Part shown: positions 10,131-19,500 of the stretch, in pieces
Position numbering within the stretch: position 1 is the stretch's first letter
How the letters are laid out: each line of letters starts with the position of its first letter
Source: Gracilibacillus kekensis
GTDB taxonomy: Bacteria; Bacillota; Bacilli; Bacillales; Amphibacillaceae
Direction of reading: 5' to 3'
DNA length: 64,000 bases
Assembly (NCBI RefSeq): GCF_900143085.1
Contig: NZ_FRCZ01000009.1
Location: 49,916 to 113,915, forward strand
Notes under the pieces: generated by a model
Database searches by the model: none
The model's input: the letters and a program-made list of their open reading frames with translations, nothing else
Told to the model about the DNA's origin: nothing
Position numbers and translations under genes: made by a program

Positions 10131-10320
10131 CACTAATACGAAACCTTTTTAATAATTAATAAGCTTCTTGTTAAAATCGTTTCCAATATCAGTGTGAAAC
10201 AATTCAGTTTTACCTTATAAAGAGATACGAAATATATTGTAGACCCCCCCAATAATTAAGTGAGTTTTATGAAGATAGATAAATTGTAAGTTAAAGAGAA
10301 GAAAGAATGCTATAGCTCGT

Positions 10321-11154
10321 TTAGTTTTCTTCTACTTTTATCATTATTTTGGTTACATAATTATCCTCCACACTTAAACTCGCACCTTCCATTACATATA
10401 GAAATTCTTCAAAACTATGACCACAAACACGGTATCCTTCCTTAGTCAAATAATCTTTTATTTTTTCATAAGTTTCATGAATGGTCAGATAACTTCCTTT
10501 ATGATAACCAACTGCATATTTCCCGGATTTTTTACTTATCTTTTCTGCTAAATCAAGTTGATGCGTTCTGAAATACAAGTTAGAATAATTTAAGTAATCT
10601 CCTGCCTCTACTTGCTCTTGACGAATTAAGGCTCCAGCATTATCAATGAAAAGTCCTTCTTGCTTCATATATTTTAAAAACAACATACTTACCTTCGTAG
10701 CATCTTTGTCAGGTAAATTTAAAATATTTTCACTTAATACGTACCATTCTGTATCCATCTCCTCAATTGTGAACCGATCAAAATTCAACTGTAATGCTTC
10801 TTTGATTTGCTTTTTTTTGTTTTGAATTAGTTTTTGTGTATGTTGCATTTTTTTAATTTTCATTTTCACTATTTTTTCCTTTTCAGTTAACAATTCAATC
10901 GAGCTTTTTAAACTTTTGAACTGTAAGAAATTTTTGATTTCAGTTAAAGACATACCAATTTCTTTTAGCATGTCAATCACAATAAATATTTCTACTTGAT
11001 GAACAGAATATGAGCGATAACCATTTTCTGATCTATATTCCGGCTTTAAAAGTCCAATTTCATCATAATGAAAAAGTGTTTGCTTTTTTACACCACATAA
11101 ATCGGCAAACTCTCCAGTAGTAAATATACTTTTTTTAGAATCCACTTTTTTCAC
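10321..11154 (-). CDS. MerR-family transcriptional regulator with effector-binding domain
   Basis: 277 residues. The N-terminus is a MerR winged helix (FTTGEFADLCGVKKQTLFHYDEIGLLKPEY, read in two parts as GEFADLCGVKKQTLFHYDEI and GLLKPEYRSENGYRSY), followed by a lysine-rich dimerisation coiled coil (about 75-125) and a GyrI-like ligand-binding domain of the BmrR/BltR type. It is divergent from a small exporter gene, and a textbook MerR operator lies between them at 11165-11195. It most likely activates that exporter when a lipophilic drug or similar ligand binds. Ligand unknown. Confidence 0.88.
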   Translation of the reverse strand: MKKVDSKKSIFTTGEFADLCGVKKQTLFHYDEIGLLKPEYRSENGYRSYSVHQVEIFIVIDMLKEIGMSLTEIKNFLQFKSLKSSIELLTEKEKIVKMKIKKMQHTQKLIQNKKKQIKEALQLNFDRFTIEEMDTEWYVLSENILNLPDKDATKVSMLFLKYMKQEGLFIDNAGALIRQEQVEAGDYLNYSNLYFRTHQLDLAEKISKKSGKYAVGYHKGSYLTIHETYEKIKDYLTKEGYRVCGHSFEEFLYVMEGASLSVEDNYVTKIMIKVEEN

Positions 11155-11164
11155 CTCTTTATTC

Positions 11165-11195
11165 TTGTGTATATGGTAACCATATACCTTATGAT
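11165..11195 (+). promoter_or_regulatory. MerR-type promoter/operator of the exporter gene
   Basis: A -35-like TTGTGT (11165-11170) and a -10 TATGAT (11190-11195) are separated by 19 bp instead of 17, the signature of MerR-activated promoters. The spacer holds a perfect 19-nt palindrome, GTATATGGTAACCATATAC (11169-11187). It reads towards the exporter at 11249 and overlaps the region controlling the divergent merR gene. Confidence 0.82.
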
Positions 11196-11248
11196 TATAT
11201 CACGGAAGTGCTTAAAGTTAGAAAAAATAAAAAAGGTGTGATGAAAAT

Positions 11249-11683
11249 ATGATGAATTATATTTGGTTAGCAGCGACTGCTTGGTTTATGGGTTTTTTTC
11301 CATTGTTTGAAATATATTTAGCAGTCCCAGCTTCTATGGGACTTGGGTTAGATATAGTTTCCTCAGTGTTTTGGTCTTGGCTCGGAAACTTTATGGTTAT
11401 TCCATTTATTTCTTATTCTTATGATTGGCTTACTAAATTCAAAAAGATCAATAAGTACTTTATTAAATTGGCAAACTCTAAGTCGAGTAAAAAATTAAAT
11501 AATGGTGGATTTCTAATTATTCTTATTGCGACTCCTATATTCGGTTCATGGGCCACAGGAGTTGCGGGGAAAATAATCGGGATAGATAGAAAGCGACTTT
11601 TTTTATCTTCAGGAATTAGCATCGCAATTTATGGAATGATTATCAGCATTCTTACTCAGCTTGGTATTGACACCTTTTCTTAA
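11249..11683 (+). CDS. Small multidrug export protein family membrane protein
   Basis: 144 residues with about four membrane segments. The sequences FPLFEIYLAVPASMGLGL and LIATPIFGSWATGVAGKIIG match the COG2426 'putative small multidrug export protein' family. Members sit in the cytoplasmic membrane; direct proof of drug export is weak for the family. Its promoter is a MerR-type 19-bp-spacer promoter, so it is controlled by the divergent regulator. AAAGGTG upstream serves as ribosome binding site for the ATG at 11249 (a second ATG follows immediately). Confidence 0.8.
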   Translation: MMNYIWLAATAWFMGFFPLFEIYLAVPASMGLGLDIVSSVFWSWLGNFMVIPFISYSYDWLTKFKKINKYFIKLANSKSSKKLNNGGFLIILIATPIFGSWATGVAGKIIGIDRKRLFLSSGISIAIYGMIISILTQLGIDTFS

Positions 11684-12100
11684 TTCTAAAAAATGCCTTT
11701 CATAAGTTAAAAGCAAAAAATTACTTTTCTATGGATAGCGTTAGTGAGGAAGAATATTCATTGATTTTTGATAGTTTCTATAAAAGAAGTCTACAATTCA
11801 AAAACCTAGAACCATCTGCGCTAGGATTACTGGGTTTATTTAACTCTATATCAAATAAGGCTCAAAAGTGGTGCAATTTATCTTTTAAACTGACGCCCTT
11901 GGTTCCTACAAATAGTTTCTTTAAATTCCTAAGAATGCTTAAATTTAATGAATTTCGTTTTCCTCTGCCAAATGTGCGCCTATCGCTTCCTACATGTTCA
12001 CCCTCACTATTTACAACCTTGCGTTAAGCTAACTGTTACTTCTACCTTCACAGTTCAGGACTTCCACCTTATAGATTGCGCCCATGCCGGGCACACAACT
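11684..12100. other. Gene-free stretch, possible insertion-sequence remnant
   Basis: No intact gene is supported. An open frame at 11731-12027 (plus) has no ribosome binding site and a composition unlike real proteins. The stretch around 12040-12095 (CACAGTTCAGGACTTCCACC, then GCCCATGCCGGGCACAC) resembles sequence I associate with the flanks of insertion sequences, but I cannot name one. It lies between the exporter gene and the terminator of the beta-helix gene. Confidence 0.3.
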
Positions 12101-12140
12101 AAAAAGGCGAGGGGGTGCTAATAAAATCCCCTCACCTTTT
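12101..12140 (-). terminator. Terminator of the beta-helix protein gene
   Basis: On the minus strand AAAAGGTGAGGGG pairs with CCCCTCGCCTTTTT around a loop of about 14 nt; the stem includes one G-T pair and runs into a T-tract. It starts just past the stop codon at 12149. Confidence 0.8.
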
Positions 12141-12148
12141 CTTATTTA

Positions 12149-13906
12149 TTAATGATAAGCTCTAAAATCATTGATTTGCCACCAAGAACTCTTGCTAGTA
12201 TTAATTGCTACAACAATATAACGCCCTGTGGTAGCTGAAAATGAAACATCAATGAGTTGATTAGTATTATTGGCTACACTAGCAACCGGTGTACCCCAGT
12301 TATAATCATCAGATATATAAATATCAACACCATCCGGAAAGTTTCCCGGATCATCTGAACTGAATTGAATTCGGCTTATTGATTGAGACGAACCTAAATC
12401 AATGCGGAACCATTGACCAGATTTCATGCTTGCGCCAGAGTAATAAGCAGAATTCTGACTAGCATCTATGGCATTATTTGGGTCCGTATGTGGTGTACCA
12501 AAAGCTGTTGCAGTCCACTTATCTCTAACTACTTCTCCTGAAGATTGCCCATCACTCTGATATTCGTAAGCCCCACGATCTATAGCACCAGAAGGGCGTG
12601 CATTTCCCTCAAAGTCTTCTGAAGGAGCTAATGAGGAAGTTCCACTGTCTTTAGCAGGAGAACTCGACTGTAGCTTGAAGTTTCCAGACCAAGGGTTAAC
12701 CATCTCTGGATCCGTTACAATATCATCACTTCCTTGGGTATTAACAATTCCATTAAAATATACATTGTAATTATAGTTGACATTATTGTTATCCCAGTTA
12801 CGATTTACTGGTTTACTAGAATCTTCTGCATACATTATATTATTGAACAAATTGACATCATTGCTATCTCCAGCATATATTTCTCCATAATCTAGCTTTT
12901 GGGAATTGTGAAATGCAGTATTGTTTACAATATCTACGTGTTCACTAGAAAACGAATGTATTCCTGATCCACCATTTAAATAACTTATGTTATTTTCTAT
13001 AAGTGTACGACCTTCATAAGCCTCTCCAGTCCATAGTGAAGAACTTTGTGAATTTTTAGAATCATCATAAATGATCCCATTACCATCTGAGATATATCCT
13101 CGAGCTCCCCAATGAATAGTCGTATAGTTATTATAAACCTTGTTCCTCCTAATGATATTTTTGTAACCAGTATTATTATCTATATCCCTAGGATGAAAGA
13201 TTGAAATTCCACTTGTTGCGTATATCGTATAATGGGAATTTTCATATACTTCATTATCTTCAATCGTAATATAATCTGCATGTTCCGTACATATTCCGCA
13301 GCCAGGTAAATCACTTACATTCATGTTTCGAACCTCAATATGATGTGGAACATTGTCATTTGCATATTTCATAAAGACACCGTTTGTGTTAGTTGGAGCT
13401 AAGTAACTCCAATTTACAGTTCCTGAATCTACATTATCTACAAAGTGTTCAGAGCGGTTCCAAGCATCACTAGAAGAAATATTATCGTTATTCCCTTTAA
13501 TTTCTAGCCCATCTATGCGAATATATGATGCTCCTTCCACTAGGATTACGTTCCACGCTGAGTCTGTAAACAACACGGGATTATGCCCAGGATATGCAGT
13601 ATAGGTAATATAATTGTTGGATGTCCCAGAGCGCGAAATTCGAAGGACTGCCTGACCATCTGCTGTATCATGTGTGCCGTTCATTAAAAATACGGTATCC
13701 CCAGGTTCAGTTTGATCATGTGCATGTTGTACAGTCTTAAATGCATCCCCCTCAGATATACCATAATTTGAATCACTCCCATTTTCCGGATCCACAAAGT
13801 ATTCATGAGAAGTTGCATGTACAGTATCTAACTCTATCACCAACCCAATAAACAACGCTGTCATGAAAATCACTGGTAATATAAAGAACATTCTTTTAGT
13901 TTTCAT
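12149..13906 (-). CDS. Secreted right-handed beta-helix protein with F5/8C domain
   Basis: 585 residues. An N-terminal signal peptide ends near residue 32 (DTVHA/TS). Residues about 35-445 form a parallel beta-helix with the entry motif YFVDPENGSDSNYGISEGDA and repeated N-rich rungs (DYITIEDNEVYENS, IIRRNKVYNN), as in pectate-lyase-like and DUF1565 proteins; PL9-type lyases are the closest fit I can name. Residues about 455-585 are a discoidin (F5/8 type C/CBM32-like) carbohydrate-binding domain ending in WWQINDFRAYH. It is exported and probably cleaves an acidic polysaccharide. It is a shorter paralogue of the 1275-residue protein at 16576-20403. The catalytic residues cannot be assigned, so lyase activity is an inference. 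Confidence 0.75.
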   Translation of the reverse strand: MKTKRMFFILPVIFMTALFIGLVIELDTVHATSHEYFVDPENGSDSNYGISEGDAFKTVQHAHDQTEPGDTVFLMNGTHDTADGQAVLRISRSGTSNNYITYTAYPGHNPVLFTDSAWNVILVEGASYIRIDGLEIKGNNDNISSSDAWNRSEHFVDNVDSGTVNWSYLAPTNTNGVFMKYANDNVPHHIEVRNMNVSDLPGCGICTEHADYITIEDNEVYENSHYTIYATSGISIFHPRDIDNNTGYKNIIRRNKVYNNYTTIHWGARGYISDGNGIIYDDSKNSQSSSLWTGEAYEGRTLIENNISYLNGGSGIHSFSSEHVDIVNNTAFHNSQKLDYGEIYAGDSNDVNLFNNIMYAEDSSKPVNRNWDNNNVNYNYNVYFNGIVNTQGSDDIVTDPEMVNPWSGNFKLQSSSPAKDSGTSSLAPSEDFEGNARPSGAIDRGAYEYQSDGQSSGEVVRDKWTATAFGTPHTDPNNAIDASQNSAYYSGASMKSGQWFRIDLGSSQSISRIQFSSDDPGNFPDGVDIYISDDYNWGTPVASVANNTNQLIDVSFSATTGRYIVVAINTSKSSWWQINDFRAYH

Positions 13907-14117
13907 CTAAATTCCTCCTCTACCTTGTTAAAAATCTTAGAATCTTATAATTTTTATACTTATTGCTTCAAAATTTACTTATATCCTAAATATCTAAAAA
14001 TACTACATTACAGGTTCAATACCCACGGTAATCGTCCTTGTTTCACGTTTTAACTTGTTAATAATTGTAGGATGAGCATCATTTATTCTAACAATTCAAA
14101 TAAAGTGAAATACATTA

Positions 14118-16061
14118 TTAATCATTTTGTTTAGTTATTTGAAAGATAGTCGCTTCATTGGGTTGTAAATTAACATGAACATCCTTGAACTTATTAGAGT
14201 CAATCTCACCATAGTAAACTTCTTTTACTTTCCATCCTTTCTTTAAGGATATTGGGATTGTCTTTTTCACCGAGGCATAATGAATGATTACAATAACACA
14301 TTCTTCCTCACTTAATTCATGTTCTGTTATACCAATATGTTTGTACTCCGTTTTAACTAATCGGTGGAAACTCATAGAACTAAACACTTCTCTATATATC
14401 TTCCAATATGGGTAATCATCTGGATGATAGGCTAATTCTTCCTCTTGTGCAACGTTTAATTCTATTGGATACGACAAGAAATAAACTTCGCCTTTACCAT
14501 AACTATTTTTTGAAAAACATATATTTCCATCTTCTTCAGTTCCTATTATCCTAGCCTTATTATTGTTCAAAGATAGCTTTGTTGAATTAAATAGTTCTAA
14601 TTGAAAATTTCCTTTTTCACTTTTTATACCAATTTTTTTACCCCGCCTTCTCTTGCTTCTTGTTTCAACTTGTAATCCGGTAATATCTTGAAAATCTAAC
14701 ATAAAACCATCTGCCATGGATATATATAAAGTAGCGCCATTTGCTACACGTTCTAAAAGTTCTTTCCATCTCTTCCTTGGCACACCCTCTACTCCACTAA
14801 TACTTGGAAGTAAGTATATATTTGAATCTTTTAATGGTTGATCTTCATATTGGAATTCTATATCTACATTAGCTTGTTTAGATAATATAAAAGAACCTAG
14901 AGCTGAGGCCCAATGGTCTTGATTGGTATTTATAATACACACACCATCTATTTTACGAGGAGGTAGTGTTTCAAAAGGTAATTGATCTATAACATTCTTT
15001 ATTCTGTGCATTTCAATTAATGTCGGTTTTACCTTTCGATCCTCTCGAATCAAACCTAGCTCCCCTTCAACTGCTATCCACTCGTATGGAGCAGCATCCA
15101 ATTTTGTTTGATCATAAGCACACCACCATAGCATTCCATGACAGGCATGAGACCATAAGGAAAACATACTTGCTCGAGCGAAATTACCCGCAACCTCATC
15201 ACTTGAAATCATCGGACCCATAGTTCCCATTTCTTCTGCAAAACATGGTTTACCACCTAAACCTGAATAATATAAGCTCTCTGCAGTAGCATGTACGATA
15301 GGTCTAACTGTATTTATGGGATCTATTCCTACATGCGGGGTCCACAGTGGATAAGGATGAGTTGTTAATATATCTGTTAGTTCCCCTTGATCTTGCATTG
15401 TCCAATTCCCTACGGGGCTAAGACTATGCATCCCTGATATTAGAGGCCTGCTTTGGTCTTCAATTTTTATTGCGTTAGCTATTGAAGACGTCCATAACCA
15501 TGCTTCTTCACTTGTTTCCACATTTTCAATGCAATTGCACTCATTTCCTAAATCCCAAGCTATAATGGCACTTGAATTTTTCGTATTTTTAACGAAATAT
15601 CTCACAAATCGATTTTGCCATTTGATTGACTCAGGATCAGTTAATATGGCCTTCCCTTCTAAGGCAGAAGGTACAAATAATCTTCCACTCATCCAGCCTG
15701 TTATTAATCCGACTATAAGTTTAATATCATACTTTTCAGCTAACGCTATTAATGTGTGAAAACGATTCATCATTATTTTTGAAACACCTGATCGTTCTGT
15801 ATCGTTATCTAGGAAGCTAGCTTCGCCAAATCTATATTCCCTTCTTGTTCCCGCTACACCGTAGAGACGATGAATGGGTTGAAAATCAGACCAGAGGGGA
15901 AATACTCGCAATACTTGTACACCTTCTTCAGACAATTGACGAAAGTCCTGATCAATAGTTTCAGGCTGCCAATCTGACCACATTGAAGTGCCAGCGTGTG
16001 ACGCCCAGTAATTACAACCTATAAAAAAGTTTCCTTCTAAAGGTAAGATCTTGTCATGCAC
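14118..16061 (-). CDS. Glycoside hydrolase, clan GH-A TIM barrel
   Basis: 647 residues without a signal peptide. The first 360 residues form a TIM barrel with the clan GH-A pair of glutamates: E174 in WDLGNECNC (acid/base) and E276 or E277 in CFAEEMGTMG (nucleophile). The start FFIGCNYWASHAGTSMW and the motif VLRVFPLWSDF resemble GH5-like beta-mannanase/cellulase relatives. A Rossmann-like glutamine-amidotransferase-type domain follows (about 385-530), as in GH42-type enzymes, and a small beta domain ends the protein. The start has GGAGG 13 nt upstream, which is rather far. It lies between two secreted beta-helix genes on the same strand and probably processes imported oligosaccharides. Family and substrate are uncertain. 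Confidence 0.75.
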   Translation of the reverse strand: MHDKILPLEGNFFIGCNYWASHAGTSMWSDWQPETIDQDFRQLSEEGVQVLRVFPLWSDFQPIHRLYGVAGTRREYRFGEASFLDNDTERSGVSKIMMNRFHTLIALAEKYDIKLIVGLITGWMSGRLFVPSALEGKAILTDPESIKWQNRFVRYFVKNTKNSSAIIAWDLGNECNCIENVETSEEAWLWTSSIANAIKIEDQSRPLISGMHSLSPVGNWTMQDQGELTDILTTHPYPLWTPHVGIDPINTVRPIVHATAESLYYSGLGGKPCFAEEMGTMGPMISSDEVAGNFARASMFSLWSHACHGMLWWCAYDQTKLDAAPYEWIAVEGELGLIREDRKVKPTLIEMHRIKNVIDQLPFETLPPRKIDGVCIINTNQDHWASALGSFILSKQANVDIEFQYEDQPLKDSNIYLLPSISGVEGVPRKRWKELLERVANGATLYISMADGFMLDFQDITGLQVETRSKRRRGKKIGIKSEKGNFQLELFNSTKLSLNNNKARIIGTEEDGNICFSKNSYGKGEVYFLSYPIELNVAQEEELAYHPDDYPYWKIYREVFSSMSFHRLVKTEYKHIGITEHELSEEECVIVIIHYASVKKTIPISLKKGWKVKEVYYGEIDSNKFKDVHVNLQPNEATIFQITKQND

Positions 16062-16249
16062 CGATATGTTCCTCCTTGCATAATAGCAATAAACTTCTTA
16101 CGGGAATTATTAATTATATTTATTTATCAGCTATAGTTTTTGCATAGTTATAATATAGTTATAATATATTTAGAATTTCTAAAGATATAAAAGCAGGAAT
16201 ATAGCATGAACTGGCTTAACAGTACATGCTATTACTCCTGAAATAATTA

Positions 16250-16470
16250 CTATTAGAGCATACTACTCTTCTGAATGTTGCGACTATCATATTTTTTAAG
16301 GAATAGTGCTGCCCAAATAATATTGTTGCAAGTACCAACCATACTCCTTTTGCCGTTGTTTCGTTAAAGAAATTTTCCTTATCTGAATCTGAGCTTGAGT
16401 CTATATCAGTATCATCCTCAAATCCAAAAACACCATAGGTAGAAGAAATGGGACATTCAATAAAATTAAA
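16250..16470 (-). pseudogene. Decayed C-terminal cell-wall-anchor-like fragment
   Basis: A minus-strand frame reads FEDDTDIDSSSDSDKENFF, then NETTAKGVWLVLATILFG. The acidic Ser/Asp linker followed by a short polar motif and a hydrophobic segment looks like the end of a surface protein with a sorting signal, but it has no start, no proper LPxT motif and no ribosome binding site. It lies about 120 nt beyond the stop of the FIMAH-domain protein, exactly where a lost anchor of that protein would lie. The rest of 16062-16575 shows nothing recognisable. Confidence 0.4.
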
Positions 16471-16575
16471 TTATTCATTACGATGTTTCTTTTAATACGA
16501 AAATTTTTCCGATTTAAGGTTATCAAGTAATAGAATTGTACATGTCTTTATTAGGCAGTATTTTCCCTAGACACA

Positions 16576-19500
16576 CTACTCTTGCAATTTATTTGCAATA
16601 TCTATTAGAACATCAGCTTGTGCTTCAGTAAGTGCTTTGCCAGTTTGCGCTTCGACTTGATTAATAAAAGCCCCGAGCTGGTTGTTTCGTGCTTTTATGT
16701 TTTCTTTTTCATCTGATTTCTTTGCCGCATTCACTTTTGCAAGAATTCCTTTCAGCTTCCCTTTATCACCGTTATTTCCCAAAACATATTCTTCTGTTAG
16801 CGAAGACAGATTGGCAAAGCTTACTTCTTCTTCACCTTCCACCATTTTCAAATTCCCCCATTTTGATGTGTTTTTCCAAGAATCTTCAAATAGATTACTC
16901 CATTTGTTCGTATTATGTCTTGTTCCACTGTCATCATGAGTATCATTAACTTGAATATCAAAGCCAACTGTTTTGCCTATTTCTCCAGTTGTAGACGTTA
17001 ATGGTAACTTCGCTTCAACAATATAGCCTCCCTCAACCATACTTGTTTCAGCTACATAATCATCCGTAGTTCCTGACAATAACCCCGCATAGCTTACACG
17101 ATACTGATTGTCATCCTCTTCGTAACTACTCGTTTTTGAATTATTTTGATCCAAGAAAAACTCGATTGAATCTTGATTATGAGAATCAGTAGCAGCATTA
17201 CTCAGATATGAATCGTTTACTTCTGCAAGGACATACAGATTATTTTCATCCCAAAGCACTCTTACTGTGGCATCTGCAGAAGGTAGATTTGTATTATATA
17301 TCTTGGTAGTTTCAACGCTCATCGTTGTATCCCAGATGGAATCAATCACACCATCAATCTCAGGTGTTCCTTTAGCAGCCTCCATATTTTCTATAACGTC
17401 GAGATCTAAATCTGGATCTGGAATTGGTTCTGACTCATCTATTGGATCCGGAATAACAACAACGTCATCGTTGATAGGATTATCACTTGTATACGGCGTT
17501 TCATAAGCACCTATATCAAATTTATTATTATCACCTTGGGGACGTTGATTACCGTCAAAGTCTAATTCCGGAGCTCTAGTTTGTGTTCCATAATCAATTG
17601 CCGGAGAACTCTCTTGTAAGTTGAAATCATAGTTTCCTTCTTCTATTGAGACAAACTTCGGATCAAACACTCTATCATTTGTTCCCATCACTTTTACCGT
17701 TCCAGTATCTTCATCTGTTCCTGTATAGTAAAGATTGTTAGCAAAATTTACATTAATCGAGTTAATATTGTCATTAACAGGCTTACCTTCTTTTTCGTAG
17801 ACAATATTGTTTAGGAAATTGACATTTCTACTAGCATTGGCAAACATGTTAGCATAATTCATATGCGGGCTTTTACTGTTGTTAAATAAAGTATTATTAA
17901 TAACATCAACATTAGCAGCTTGATAAGAATGGATTCCTGACCCACCGTTTTCGTATACGATATTATTCACAACTAATGTTCTTCCATCGTAATCTGGACT
18001 GTGATCAAGGATAATTCCATTGCCATCGGAATAAGCTTCTATTTTTTCCCACTTCACTTTAGTTTCATTATTATGCACAACATTATTTTTGACTACCAAC
18101 TTATAATCTTCAGTATTGTTATCAAAATCAACATTATTGATGAGACTTATTCCACTTGTTGCATACATTGTGTACCAACTATTACTGTGGACATGATTAT
18201 TTTCAATTGTAATATAGTCGCCTCCACCACCAATTCCACCACCAGCCACATGATGGATATGATTATTTTTCACAATAATATGATGGCCATCAAGACTAAT
18301 ACCGTTGGTGTTGGTCATCGCATACTTACTCCAATCGGCACCCCCTTCAAGTACCTTTTCATCATAGTTAGCCTCAGCCTCTGTTAAGGTGATGTTGTTA
18401 TTATTTCCTTCGACTTCAAAACCATCGATAACAATGTAATTAGCATTAACACCCACTAAATCCCATACTCCTTTCACATCATCCGGTAAAAAGATTTTCG
18501 GTTTATTTTCCAGATCGTAAGCAGTATAAGTAATATTGTGAGTTTCTTCGTTTATTGGATCATAAGCCCCTGACCTTGTTATATCGACAAATTTATCATC
18601 ATTATCCTGAGCACTGTAGGTCCCTGGCATAACGTATACTGTGTCACCAGGACTAGTCATATCTGCCGCATGCTGAATGTTCTTAAAAGGAGCATCCGGA
18701 GATAATCCGTCATTGTCATCCGATCCATCTGGACTAACATAGTATTCCATAGGCTCTCCAATATATGGCTGTTCTTCATATAGTTTTCCAGGGTTTGGAT
18801 TCACTTCAGCTGAGCTTCCTGTAGCCATAGATCCAGATAACTCTACATCATCAATTAAAATTGTTGATTCTTCTCGCGGACCTTCTTTCACTTCTAAATA
18901 GAAATCTTTTACCCCACCCATGTATGATGCATTTTGCATTGGTTCATTACTAACTACTTGGTTATCATTAATAAACATCTCATAACTTTGTGTGTCTATA
19001 TGAAAGACTGTTTTAATCTTTATTACTTCATCTACATTCCATTCTGCTCTAGCAGCCATTGCTCCAGAAGCTGAATCATCGGATCGTGCATATATGTGGC
19101 CATCACGAGAGATGACATAAATTGGACTTTTTAAAGATCCTTCTGCATTAGTTAAATTGAAAAAATACTCTGCATTTTTATCCTTAAGCATTACCGTTTT
19201 TTCAATCGTAAAACTATTCATTTCAGGCGGTGTAAGTTCACTTACATGAAATGGAAATCCGATAATACCTGGATTCGAATCGGCAACCGTCACTTCTGCC
19301 CAACGACTATCATTCTCTTCTACAATTCGAACAGAAGTATCAGATGAATTGTTAATACGTGTCCCATCTAGTAATGGAGAAACTAAAACATCTCCCGTTT
19401 CAGTACCAGCAATAGTTGAATCATTATCTGTAGTTTCGAAAGTTGTTGTTCTAAAAACTTGATCACCTATATGAGGTGCTTCATCATTGTATACTTCAAT

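Noticed and set aside
11731..12027. 98-codon open frame
   Set aside because: No ribosome binding site, no similarity I recognise, and it lies in a stretch that looks like mobile-element debris. Not called as a gene.
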